Below, piece after piece: positions 8,686-16,678 of a stretch of 64,000 nucleotides of DNA (positions within the stretch are counted from its first letter, which is position 1; each line of letters starts with the position of its first letter). The DNA comes from DASUSH01 sp963785155 (GTDB taxonomy: Bacteria > Actinomycetota > Thermoleophilia > Solirubrobacterales > 70-9): assembly GCA_963785155.1 (NCBI GenBank), contig CAWAUB010000014.1, positions 186,001-250,000 on the forward strand. Reading direction: 5' to 3'. The notes below the pieces were generated by a model. It worked only from the letters and a program-made list of their open reading frames with translations, was not told the origin of the DNA and searched no databases. The position numbers were made by a program, and so were the translations under genes.

Positions 8686-9615
8686 TCAGGGAGCCCTGTA
8701 GGCGGGGAAGAACCCACCGGCGTCCCGGCCCGCGGCGAGTCGTTCGTAGGCAGCGGCGTCGCAGACGACCTCGTGCGTGACGAACGGCTCCTGGCGGTTG
8801 GCGAAGCCGCGCTTGAACTCCTCGAGCCCGTCGCCGGGGCTCAGGCCACCGCCGAGATTGAGCGGCACGGAGAGTTGTTCGGAGAGCTCCTGGAGGGAGA
8901 CGATCGCGTTCTTCATCGGCGCCTCGCGCAGGTGCTCGTCCGCGGTGCCGCTGAGGAAGTAGTGCAGGACGCCATCCGAGAGCGCCGCGATCGAGGCGGC
9001 CGCGGTCTCACCGCCCGGGCCGCGGACCGTCACCAGCCAGGTTCGGTCGCTCGAGAACACGGCGTCGAACCATTCGCGGTCGAAGAAGTAGCGCTGCGAA
9101 GCCTCCGTGCGGACCATCGTCTGCTCGTAGGCTCGCCGGAAGCCGGCGCGGGAGTCTTCGTCGGACTCGGGCCCCGACACCGTGTCGCTCGTATAACCGG
9201 CCGCCTCGTTGCGGCGGATCTGCTGGCGATCGCTCGGCCGCGACTTGAGCTTCTCCGCTGGGTCGGAGATCTGCAGAGTCGAGCGCTCCTCGCCGGCGAG
9301 GGAATGAGGACCGAGCGCGGTCGAGCGCAGAAACAAACTGACGAGCCCGGTCGCCGACCAGTCGACACCCCCGAGGCCTCCGACCCCTCCGTCCCCCACC
9401 GGCACGATGCCGGGGTAGCCGTACGGCGAGACCGCGTCGATCCCGCCTTCCGGGATCTCGCGGACGATCAGCGGGGCGACGAGCGGGCCGTCGGGCGTCT
9501 CGATCCGCAGGCTGTGGGTCGTCTCCTCCGCGGCGAGGTAGGGCGGGCAGCGAAAGAACTCGTCCGACGAGGCGGCCGCCCCGCCGTCGGCGACTAGCTC
9601 GGCTCGGGCTTCCAA
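8686..9615 (-). CDS. FemAB-like GNAT acyltransferase
   Basis: About 309 residues. The fold is recognisable from an N-terminal segment FFRCPPYLAAEE, AVSPYGYPG in the first half, and a second half with RRAYEQTMVRTEASQRYFFDREW and HYFLSGTADEHLREAPMKNAI. The last resembles the acetyltransferase_6/FemAB pattern that transfers aminoacyl or acetyl groups to cell-wall or polysaccharide precursors. Start choice is weak: no ATG or GTG is near, so TTG at 9615 is proposed, overlapping the end of the upstream GNAT gene; TTG 9627 is the alternative. Longer readings upstream are antisense-style shadow of the GNAT gene. The place at the end of a glycosyltransferase operon suggests modification of surface glycans. 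Confidence 0.72.
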   Translation of the reverse strand: MEARAELVADGGAAASSDEFFRCPPYLAAEETTHSLRIETPDGPLVAPLIVREIPEGGIDAVSPYGYPGIVPVGDGGVGGLGGVDWSATGLVSLFLRSTALGPHSLAGEERSTLQISDPAEKLKSRPSDRQQIRRNEAAGYTSDTVSGPESDEDSRAGFRRAYEQTMVRTEASQRYFFDREWFDAVFSSDRTWLVTVRGPGGETAAASIAALSDGVLHYFLSGTADEHLREAPMKNAIVSLQELSEQLSVPLNLGGGLSPGDGLEEFKRGFANRQEPFVTHEVVCDAAAYERLAAGRDAGGFFPAYRAP

Positions 9616-10142
9616 CGCTCGGCCCAATCGGTCGCCGTCACTCCCCAGACCTCGCAGTCGATCAGGGTGCCGTCCGGGCGGCGGATGTGGTCGCGCATCG
9701 TGCCCTCGTGCTTCCACCCGAGCCAGGTGACGACCTTCTTCGCCGCCTCGTTCGTCGCCGGGATGCGGCCATACACGCGGTGCGCATCGAGCTCGTCGAA
9801 TGCCAGCGTCAGCGTCAGCCGCTCGGCCTCGCGCCCGACGCCCTTGCCCCACGCCGCGGGGTCGGCGATCACGCAGCCGAGCTCGGGCGCCAGCTGGCCG
9901 CCGATGCCGTAGAGGGCGGTGAACCCGACCGGCTCCTCGCGGCCCTCGAGGAGGACCGCCCACTTGCGGTCGGCGCCATCGGTCTTCATCGCGCGCTCAA
10001 CCCAGCCCGCGGCCTCGTCGGCGGAGAAGCTCTGGCGCACCTCCATCATGTTCTCGGTCACCTTGCCGTCGTTGAACCAGCGCTCGACGGCCCCGGCATC
10101 CTCGGGGCGGAACTCGCGCAGGCCGACCTCTACTTCTCCCAT
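9594..10142 (-). CDS. GNAT family N-acetyltransferase (RimJ/RimL-like)
   Basis: A 182-residue single-domain GNAT. Residues about 95-125 contain the acetyl-CoA loop (DPAAWGKGVGREAERL), preceded by the beta strands LGCVIADPAAW and followed by HRVYGRIPATNEAAKKVVTWLGWKHEGTMRD, the usual RimJ/RimL ending. The start ATG at 10142 overlaps the 3' end of the sugar-transferase gene by 13 bases, so they are probably co-transcribed. In this context it may acetylate a nucleotide-sugar precursor, but the family has wide specificity and no substrate-specific residue is evident. Confidence 0.85.
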   Translation of the reverse strand: MGEVEVGLREFRPEDAGAVERWFNDGKVTENMMEVRQSFSADEAAGWVERAMKTDGADRKWAVLLEGREEPVGFTALYGIGGQLAPELGCVIADPAAWGKGVGREAERLTLTLAFDELDAHRVYGRIPATNEAAKKVVTWLGWKHEGTMRDHIRRPDGTLIDCEVWGVTATDWAERWKPEPS

Positions 10143-10726
10143 TCGCGCGGCACCCTAGATGACGCCTCGCCGCCGAGGCCGCGGCCGAGCAGCACCTGCT
10201 TCACGGTGCGGCCGAGGATCCGCAGGTCGAGTGCCGCCGAGCGATGGTCCACGTACCAGACGTCCAGCTCGATCCGCTCGTCCCAGGGAATCGCGACGTG
10301 GCCTGAGACCTGTGCCCACCCGGTCAGCCCCGGCTTGACCTCGAGCCGGCGCCGCTGACGCTCCGTGTAGAGCTCGACCTGGGCGGGGATCGTCGGGCGC
10401 GGTCCGACAATCGCCATCTCGCCGCGCAGGACGTTGAGGAGGTTCGGCAGCTCGTCGAGCGAGAGCCGGCGGAGGAAGCGGCCGACCCTGGTCACGCGCG
10501 GGTCCGCGGACTCCACCGCCGTGCCGATCCCGACCGGGTCGGAGCCGGGCCTCATCGTGCGGAACTTGTGGAGCTCGAACTCGGCGCCGCCCTTCCCGAC
10601 CCGGAGCTGCCGGTAGACGACCGGCCCGCGGGAGTCGAGCTTGATCGCGATCGCGATCAGGAGGAGGAGCGGTGAGGCGAGGACGAGGGTGACCGTCGAG
10701 ACGGCGGCGTCGAAGGCGCGGTTCAT
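10130..10726 (-). CDS. Undecaprenyl-phosphate sugar phosphotransferase (WcaJ-like)
   Basis: A 198-residue monotopic phosphoglycosyl transferase that starts polysaccharide units on the lipid carrier. A single N-terminal hydrophobic segment (about 7-27) is followed by SRGPVVYRQLRVGKGG, FELHKFRTM, RRLSLDELPNLLNVLRGEM (catalytic Asp-Glu pair) and VGPRPTIP, then KPGLTGWAQVSG and a DVWYVDHRS C-terminal motif. This short form lacks the N-terminal polytopic domain of full WcaJ. The start ATG MNRAFD is standard for the family. It overlaps the stop of the upstream glycosyltransferase by ATGA if that gene's indels are corrected. Confidence 0.92.
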   Translation of the reverse strand: MNRAFDAAVSTVTLVLASPLLLLIAIAIKLDSRGPVVYRQLRVGKGGAEFELHKFRTMRPGSDPVGIGTAVESADPRVTRVGRFLRRLSLDELPNLLNVLRGEMAIVGPRPTIPAQVELYTERQRRRLEVKPGLTGWAQVSGHVAIPWDERIELDVWYVDHRSAALDLRILGRTVKQVLLGRGLGGEASSRVPREWEK

Positions 10727-11858
10727 CGGGTGCCCTCCGACTTTCTCCCAGGCCGGCGGGCGCGCCCTGGCGCGCCCGGTCCCACAGCCCGGCCGCGATC
10801 GACGCGGTGACGTAGACGTAGTAGCGGCAGAGGGCGGTGAAGCGCGACGGCGCCGAGTCGGCGGCGAGCGCGCCGGCGAGGATCGCGAACTGCGCCGCGA
10901 GGGCCAGCCGGTAGATGCGCCCGCTCCCGACCAGGCCGAGGTTGGCGATGAAGGCGACGACGTGCAGCGCGGGCGAGGCGTAGCGGATCAGCCGGTGCGA
11001 GGCGATCTCGAACGCGTAGAGCGGCGGGTAGCCGCGCGGGGAGACCATGCCGTCGCGGACGACGATGTCCCAGAGGCCGCTCATCATCCGCCGCTTACGG
11101 GCGAACTCGCCCTCGAGCGTTGGCACGAGCTTCTCCTCGGCGATCGCCTCCGGCTCGTAGAGGGCACGCCAGCCTGCCTTGGTCAGCGCGAACGGGAACG
11201 AGAGGTCGTGGCTGCGGGACGGGCCCAGCGGCACATAGGCCTCGCGTCGAACCGCGTAGATGCCGCCGTTGCCCGCGGTCACCCCGCCGAGCCCGGACTC
11301 GAGCTCGCGGACCATCATCTCGAAGCGCCAGTAGGCGCCCTCCTGGTTCGTGCCCTGGGCGTCGAGGAACCGCACCTGGCCGCAGACGTAGCCGACCTCG
11401 GGGTCCCGGAAGCGGGCGACCAGGCGCTCGAGCGAGTCCGGCTCCCAGTACGCGTTGGCGTCGGAGAAGGCGAGGATCTCGCCGCGGGCGCGCTCGGCCG
11501 CAGCGTTCTGGGTCGCGATCTTGCCGGCGCGGGGAAGGTCGAGGACGAGGTCGGCGCCCGCCGCCTCGGCGCGCTCGACGGTGGCGTCGGCCGAGCCGTC
11601 GGAGGCGACGACGATCTCGAGCCGGTCGCGCGGGTAGCCGAGCGCGAGCGCGTTCTCGACCTTGCGCGCGATCACCTCCTCCTCCTCGTGGGCAGCGACG
11701 ATCAGCGAGACGAGGGGTGCTGCGCCACTGACAACCGGCCCGCCCAACCCTGACCCCGAAGGGACGGAGCGACGTCGCGCGAGCAGGCGGAGCACGACCG
11801 GGTAGCCCACGTGGGTGTGGAAGAGCAGGGCGACGGAGCCCCAGAAGGCCGCTTTCAG
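10723..11858 (-). CDS. Membrane GT2 glycosyltransferase (3' end frameshifted)
   Basis: A processive-type family 2 glycosyltransferase of about 375 residues. An N-terminal helix (FWGSVALLFHTHVGYPVVL) and C-terminal helices flank a GT-A domain with SLIVAAHEEEEVI, VVASDGSADAT, SDANAYWEPDSL and the RKRRMMSG acceptor region. The reading frame stays open into the next gene, but the family ending is recovered by one or two single-base corrections near 10751 and 10740, which give AGWEK-SEGTR-stop with an ATGA overlap onto the sugar transferase. Start: CTG 11858 matches the family N-terminus; TTG 11930 is the only standard start but sits on the divergent gene's leader. A GGGGTC-type repeat lies in the linker near residue 45. 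Confidence 0.75.
11748..11771 (-). repeat. Copy of small GACCCC/GGGGTC repeat inside a glycosyltransferase gene
   Basis: The segment ccctgaccccgaagggacgg, followed by agcg, closely matches the copy at 41990-42012 (ctgaccccaaggggacgg, followed by agcg). Here it encodes a Pro/Ser/Gly-rich linker between the first membrane helix and the catalytic domain, so it is tolerated in frame. Confidence 0.5.
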
Positions 11859-11932
11859 CGGGGCGCAAACCGCGACAAGTATGCGCGGCGCGGTCTGTAA
11901 TCTCGCAGTCAGTCGATCAGGAGAGGTCAAGG

Positions 11933-12700
11933 ATGACGAGGATCAAGGAACGGATTTCCTTCGCGAACGTGATGTCCCTCGTCGCAGTCTTTATCGCACT
12001 CGGCGGAAGCGCCTACGCGATCAAGAAGAACAGCGTCGGCTCGAAGCAGCTCAAGACCGGCGCCGTGAAGAACGTCGACCTGGGCACCGACGCGGTGAGC
12101 TCGGACAAGGTGAACGACGGCTCGCTGCTCGGCGCCGACTTCGCCGCCGGCCAGCTTCCGCAGGGCGCGCAGGGGCCGGCGGGCTCACCCGACACGCCGC
12201 AGCAGGTGCTCGACAAGCTCAAGCAGGTGGACGGGTCCGGCTCCGGCCTCGAGGCGGACTCCATCGCCGGGTTCGCGGCCACCGACCTCGGGACCGTCGG
12301 GCGCAGCACCCAGGTCGCGAACTGCACCGACGACAACCACGTGAATCAGGCCTGCGCCAGCGTGGACCTCACCCTTCCCCGCGCGGGCCGCGTGCTCGTG
12401 ATCGGCGACGGCTTCGCCGTGGCAAGCGAGTTGGACGACGGCGCAGGGCCCGGGTCGGGCGTCGACGACGTCCTCCTCGCCTTCGGCACGTGCAGCCTGC
12501 ACGTCGACAACGTCTCTCTCATCCGGAGCAGCACGCAATCCTTCAACTCCTTGGACAACACCGACGGTGTCTCCATCACAACGGTGACGGGGCCCCTCGC
12601 GGCCGGTTCCCACACGTTCCAGCTGCGTTGCCTCGAGGAGGACGGCGACATCGATTGGGGCCAGTCCCGCATCACCGCGGTGATGCTCGGGAATAGCTAG
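11933..12700 (+). CDS. Secreted 'GSKQLKTGAVK' repeat surface protein
   Basis: A 255-residue exported protein of a family common in Solirubrobacterales-type genomes. A hydrophobic leader (about residues 9-28, FANVMSLVAVFIALGGSAYA) is followed by KKNSVGSKQLKTGAVKNVDLG and similar short repeats, a collagen-like GAQGPAGSP piece, and a C-terminal beta-rich domain ending in QLRCLEEDGDIDWGQSRITAV. No enzyme motif is seen; probably a surface or matrix protein. ATG 11933 has GAGGTCAAGG just upstream. A broken paralogue lies at 45.5 kb. It is transcribed divergently from the polysaccharide glycosyltransferase. Confidence 0.72.
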   Translation: MTRIKERISFANVMSLVAVFIALGGSAYAIKKNSVGSKQLKTGAVKNVDLGTDAVSSDKVNDGSLLGADFAAGQLPQGAQGPAGSPDTPQQVLDKLKQVDGSGSGLEADSIAGFAATDLGTVGRSTQVANCTDDNHVNQACASVDLTLPRAGRVLVIGDGFAVASELDDGAGPGSGVDDVLLAFGTCSLHVDNVSLIRSSTQSFNSLDNTDGVSITTVTGPLAAGSHTFQLRCLEEDGDIDWGQSRITAVMLGNS

Positions 12701-13800
12701 GCCAGGAGCTCGCGGTAGATCGCGAGCGTGCGCTCGGCGATCGAGTCCCACGAGTAGTCGGTCGCGGCGAGCTCGGCGGCGCGAGAGGCGAGCGTGCCGC
12801 GGGCATCGTCGTCCGCGATCAGCTCGGCAAGCGCTTCACCCAGAGCGGCGGGGTCGCCCGGCGGCACCAGGCGCGCCCCGCCGACGGCACCGACGTCGGA
12901 GAAGCCCCCGACGTCGGAGGCGACGATCGCCTTGCCGAACGCGAGGGCCGTGTAGAGGACGCCGGACTGCTCGATCTGGCGATGCGGGAGGACGACGACG
13001 TCCGCCCTGCGGAAGAACGACGGGATCTCGGGGTCGGTGACGAAGCGGTCGACGAACCGCACCGTCGCTCCGCAGCGGGCGGCGAGCTCGCGCAGCGGCT
13101 CGACCGGCATCCGCGGCATGCCGACGATCCAGAGCTCGGCGCCCTCGATCTCCCGGAACGCCTCGAGCAGGACGTCGATCCCCTTGTAGGGGCGGAGCAG
13201 CCCGAAGCAGAGGACGACCGGCCCCTCGACCGCCGCCAGCTCCGGCGGCAGGGGAGTCTCCTCCGGCAGCCGGGTCAGGTAGTCGAACGCGCCGTGCGGG
13301 ACGACGTGGACGCGGCCGGGGTCGACCCCGATCCGCTCGCGGAGGACGCTCGCGCCGCTCTCGGTGTGGATGAAGACCGCGTCCATCCGCCGCAGCAGGG
13401 CGCGTTCGCGTGCGACCCCCGCGCGGCCCTCCGGCAGCGGGTAGTGGACCGTGTAGGCGCGCGGCCTCGCCGGAGGCAGCAGCGCGGCGTCCACGCCGGG
13501 CACGGTGATCCACTGCCAGTGAACGACGTCGGCATCCGTCAGCAACGAGCGGACGCGGAACATGTCCGGCACGTGCTCGGCGAGCTTCAGGGCGCGGCGG
13601 CCCGTGCTGCCGAGCCCGCGTTCGGCGGTGCGCCGGTAGAAGGGCTCCGACACCCGGTAGCCGTCATCGCTCGGGACCGGGCCGTAGAGGAAGCGGCTGG
13701 TGATCAGCTCGACGTCGGCGCCCGCACGGGCGAGCGCCGCGCTGAACGCGTGGTCGTACGGAGGCGTGAACGCCGAGGGGTCGAGGACCTTGACTCGCAA
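12697..13800 (-). CDS. Family 4 glycosyltransferase
   Basis: A 367-residue GT-B enzyme. The N-terminal domain begins VKVLDPSAFTPPYDHAFSAALARAGADVELIT. The C-terminal nucleotide-sugar domain has VVLCFGLLRPYKGIDVLLEAF, ADVVVLPHRQIEQSGVLYTALAFGKAIVASDVGG (the EX7E-like donor site appears as Q-S-G...) and a YSWDSIAERTLAIYREL tail. TTG 13800 is the best start, giving LRVKVLDP; upstream sequence belongs to the divergent gene. It probably extends the surface glycan. It converges with the repeat protein (4-base overlap of ends). Confidence 0.85.
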   Translation of the reverse strand: MRVKVLDPSAFTPPYDHAFSAALARAGADVELITSRFLYGPVPSDDGYRVSEPFYRRTAERGLGSTGRRALKLAEHVPDMFRVRSLLTDADVVHWQWITVPGVDAALLPPARPRAYTVHYPLPEGRAGVARERALLRRMDAVFIHTESGASVLRERIGVDPGRVHVVPHGAFDYLTRLPEETPLPPELAAVEGPVVLCFGLLRPYKGIDVLLEAFREIEGAELWIVGMPRMPVEPLRELAARCGATVRFVDRFVTDPEIPSFFRRADVVVLPHRQIEQSGVLYTALAFGKAIVASDVGGFSDVGAVGGARLVPPGDPAALGEALAELIADDDARGTLASRAAELAATDYSWDSIAERTLAIYRELLA

Positions 13801-13824
13801 GGGGGGAATTATCGTGGTCGGCCC

Positions 13825-14775
13825 TTGGCCGCCGCCGTCACCTACTGCGTCGTCAACACGAACGGGCGCGAGCACCTGATCGCCTGCCTCGAGGCGATCC
13901 GCTCGACGAGCCCTCGCGATCTCGAGCGCGAGGTGCTCGTCCTCGACAACGCGTCGGACGACGGATCGTCCGCGGCGGTGCGCGAATGGCTCGACGGCCC
14001 GGGGCGCGGCGAGCCCCTGCAGCTGATCGAATCGAGCGAGCGGCGCGGGAAGGCGGAGAACGACAGCCGCCTGATCGAGGAGGCCCAGGCACCGCTCTGC
14101 CTGCTGCTGAACGAGGACTCGGAGCTGCGTGACGGCGCGGTCAAGGAGCTGCTCGCCGCACTCGCCGCGAACCCCGACGCCGCGGCCGCGGGAGCGCAGC
14201 TGCAGGATCCCGAGGGGAAGGAGCAGCCATGCGCCTGGCGCCTTCCCGGGCTCGGCTCCCTGCTCGCGGGCCTGCTCTTCCTCCACCGGCTCTTCACGGT
14301 GCAGAGCCGCGGTGACCGCGTGCGGCGCGTCGGCTGGGTCCAGTCCTCGGCGATGCTCGTCCGCCGCGAGGCCGCGCTCGAGGTCGGCCTGCTCGACCCC
14401 GAGTTCTTCGTCTACTCCGACGAGACCGACTTCGCCAAGCGCCTGCATGACGCCGGCTGGGACATCCTCTACGCGCCCGCGGCGCGCGCCATCCACCACG
14501 AGCAGCTCGCGACCGACCGCAGCGCCGGCTCCCGCCGCGTCGTCGAGTTTCACCGCGGGCGCGACCGCTACCTGCGCAAGCACCACCCCTGGCTGGCGCC
14601 AATCGCCCGGCCGCTCTCCGCCCTCCCCTACCTGCTTCGTGCCGCCGTCGCACTCGCCCTCCCCGGCCACGACCCCGGCTGGTACATGCTCCACGCCCGC
14701 CAGGCGCTGCGACCTGGGTCAGGCGAGGGCCTGCGCGAGGCCGCGGAGGAGTTCAACCACCGGCGCCAGCCGTGA
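13825..14775 (+). CDS. Family 2 glycosyltransferase (rhamnosyltransferase-like)
   Basis: A 316-residue soluble GT-A enzyme. It begins AAVTYCVVNTNGREHLIACLEAI, has EVLVLDNASDDGSSAAV (nucleotide binding), LLLNEDSELRDGAV (DxD-like), and the late GLLDPEFFVYSDETDFAKRLHDAGW acceptor motif common to rhamnosyl/O-chain transferases. The C-terminus is hydrophobic (PLSALPYLLRAAVALALP), suggesting membrane association. The start is TTG 13825, only 24 bases from the divergent TTG of the GT4 gene; neither has a clear Shine-Dalgarno. Sugar specificity cannot be read. Confidence 0.85.
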   Translation: MAAAVTYCVVNTNGREHLIACLEAIRSTSPRDLEREVLVLDNASDDGSSAAVREWLDGPGRGEPLQLIESSERRGKAENDSRLIEEAQAPLCLLLNEDSELRDGAVKELLAALAANPDAAAAGAQLQDPEGKEQPCAWRLPGLGSLLAGLLFLHRLFTVQSRGDRVRRVGWVQSSAMLVRREAALEVGLLDPEFFVYSDETDFAKRLHDAGWDILYAPAARAIHHEQLATDRSAGSRRVVEFHRGRDRYLRKHHPWLAPIARPLSALPYLLRAAVALALPGHDPGWYMLHARQALRPGSGEGLREAAEEFNHRRQP

Positions 14776-14919
14776 CCGCTCTGTGCCGTATGGTTTCTCA
14801 CAGCGGCCCGACGTTTGCCCCGTGGCGATCTGAGGGTTCGCTTTGTCCACAGGACGGGCTGCCGGTCACATGGTGGCCAAACGCCTCGGCCTGGGATGCG
14901 ATCGACGCATACCCAGCCG

Positions 14920-15147
14920 ATGGCCCCCGACCCGACACCTGCGAGCTGCGCGGAGATCCGCCACCAGTTGCGGACGCTCGGCCAGGCTTCGCTGCGTCGC
15001 GAATCCGTACGCGAGCACCTGCGTAGCTGCCAGGAATGCCGTGAAATCCGCGACGGATCGGCGGCGCCCCTCCCGGCACCGCGCGATTCCGTCGCTGCGC
15101 GCGTTGGAGCAGTCGTCGTTTCGTTCAGTCGATGGCGACCGCGATGA
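14920..15147 (+). CDS. Putative zinc-finger (anti-sigma-like) small protein or fragment
   Basis: A 75-residue reading frame from ATG 14920 with CAEIRHQL followed by REHLRSCQECREIRD. This is the Cys...His-x3-Cys-x2-Cys layout of zf-HC2 domains found in anti-sigma factors and at the ends of some ECF sigma factors. No sigma factor or membrane helix is adjacent, and the protein stops just after the finger, so it may be a remnant. The remainder of 14776-15154 shows nothing else coding; one exact actinobacterial DnaA-box 9-mer (TTGTCCACA, 14843) is present but isolated. Confidence 0.35.
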   Translation: MAPDPTPASCAEIRHQLRTLGQASLRRESVREHLRSCQECREIRDGSAAPLPAPRDSVAARVGAVVVSFSRWRPR

Positions 15148-15154
15148 AGGGCAT

Positions 15155-16678
15155 CTAGGGCCTCGCGTCCTCGTCGCGCCGCTCTGCCTCGACCGCCTCG
15201 AGGCCCGGCTCGCGCTGGGGACCGCCCTCGGCGAGTTGCTTCAGCCCCTGCTCGCGTAGCTGGCGCAGTCTCGCCCGCTCGGGGTCCGAGAGGAAGCCGG
15301 TGAGGTGGAGGATCAGCGGGAAGGCGAACCAGACCGCTGTCCTCGAGATCAGGCCGACGATGCCCTCGGTCGGCAGCAGGAGCTCTCCGCCGACCACGAG
15401 CGCCGCGGCGACGCCGACGATGAGCGCCAGCCTCCCCCACTCGTATGGCACGGGGAAGAGCCGCTGCGTGAACCAGTACATGAGCCCGAGCACGATCACG
15501 TACGAGCCGACCAGGGCGAGGCCGGCGCCGACGATCCCGTAGGGCGGGATCAGGGCGAGGTTGAGGCCGATGTTGGCGACGGTCGCGATCGCGGTCGCCG
15601 GCAGGTTGAACTCGGTGCGGCCGGTGCGGCCGAGAATGACGACGAGGACCAGGTAGAGGGCGTACATCGTCACCCCGGTCGCGAGCAGGCCGATCGCCTC
15701 GTAGGACTCGAAGAACTCGGGTGCGGCGAGGATGCGGACGATCCAGCGCGCCAGCAGCCAGAAGCCGATCACCGTGAACGTGCAGACGGCGAGGAACCAG
15801 GTGACGATCAGCGCGTAGACCCGCTTGGCCTCCGTGTCGTCCTGGACCGAATATGCGAGCGGCGGCCAGGCGAGCTGGAACCCGCGGGTGAGCACCGTGA
15901 CCCCCTGCGCGAAGCGGATCGCGAGCGCGTAGAGGCCGGCCTCGGCCAGGCCCGCCAGCCTCACGAGGATGATCCGGTCGATGAACTGGAGCGAGTAGAG
16001 CGAGAGCTCCGCCGGCATGGTCGGCAGCCCGAAGCGGAACATTCTCCGCAGCATCGCGACGTCGACGATGAGCGAGAGCCGGTGGCGCTGCTCGAAGATC
16101 AGGTAGAGGAGGAACGGAAGTCCGGCGCCGTAGGTCCCGAGCAGGAGCCCCTTCGCACCCTCCTCCTGGAACACGACGAGCCACACCGTCAGCGGGATCG
16201 CGAGCAGGACGTTCGCCATCGTGAAGACCAGGTACGCCTTCGCCCGCTCGTCGAGCCGGAAGAGGGCGACGAGGTACTCGTAGAGCGTGAAGATCCAAAG
16301 GCCGCCGATCGCGATCCTGACCAGGTCCGGCTGCGAGCTGTCGAGCAGCGCCCGCGAGATCGGCTCGGCAAAGGGAAGCGCGATCAGCGCCGCGACGGTG
16401 GTCGTCCAGAAGAGCGAGGCGAACCCGGTCTTGACGACCTGCTCGCGGTCCTCGTCGGCGACGTAGTAGAAGCGCATCAGCGCCTCGATCACACCCAGGC
16501 GGATCACGATCGAGGCCGCGATCACCGCGACGACCATGACCTCGGCGGCGCCGTAGTCCGCCGGGGTCAGGTAGCGCGTGTAGAGCGGCAGCAGCGCGAC
16601 CGCGATCAGCTTCGAGAGCACGCTGGAGGCCGTGTAGGCGGCCCCGGTCCTCGCCAGCCGGCGCAGGTAGTCGAACAT
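15155..16678 (-). CDS. Wzx-like oligosaccharide flippase (internal start alternative)
   Basis: The C-terminal half of the long frame as it would be made from ATG 16678: 507 residues with 12-14 predicted helices, a length and N-terminus (MFDYLRRLARTG...LPLYTRYLTPADYGAAEVM) normal for free-standing flippases of the MATE/Wzx superfamily. It moves lipid-linked glycan units across the membrane. Its charged C-terminal tail (RARLRQLREQGLKQLAEGG) is cytoplasmic. It is listed separately because family precedent favours an independent start, while the sequence shows no stop between the two halves. Confidence 0.55.
   Translation of the reverse strand: MFDYLRRLARTGAAYTASSVLSKLIAVALLPLYTRYLTPADYGAAEVMVVAVIAASIVIRLGVIEALMRFYYVADEDREQVVKTGFASLFWTTTVAALIALPFAEPISRALLDSSQPDLVRIAIGGLWIFTLYEYLVALFRLDERAKAYLVFTMANVLLAIPLTVWLVVFQEEGAKGLLLGTYGAGLPFLLYLIFEQRHRLSLIVDVAMLRRMFRFGLPTMPAELSLYSLQFIDRIILVRLAGLAEAGLYALAIRFAQGVTVLTRGFQLAWPPLAYSVQDDTEAKRVYALIVTWFLAVCTFTVIGFWLLARWIVRILAAPEFFESYEAIGLLATGVTMYALYLVLVVILGRTGRTEFNLPATAIATVANIGLNLALIPPYGIVGAGLALVGSYVIVLGLMYWFTQRLFPVPYEWGRLALIVGVAAALVVGGELLLPTEGIVGLISRTAVWFAFPLILHLTGFLSDPERARLRQLREQGLKQLAEGGPQREPGLEAVEAERRDEDARP

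Noticed and set aside
14843..14851. DnaA box TTGTCCACA as an origin
   Set aside because: A single isolated match 40 kb from dnaA; no cluster and no AT-rich region.
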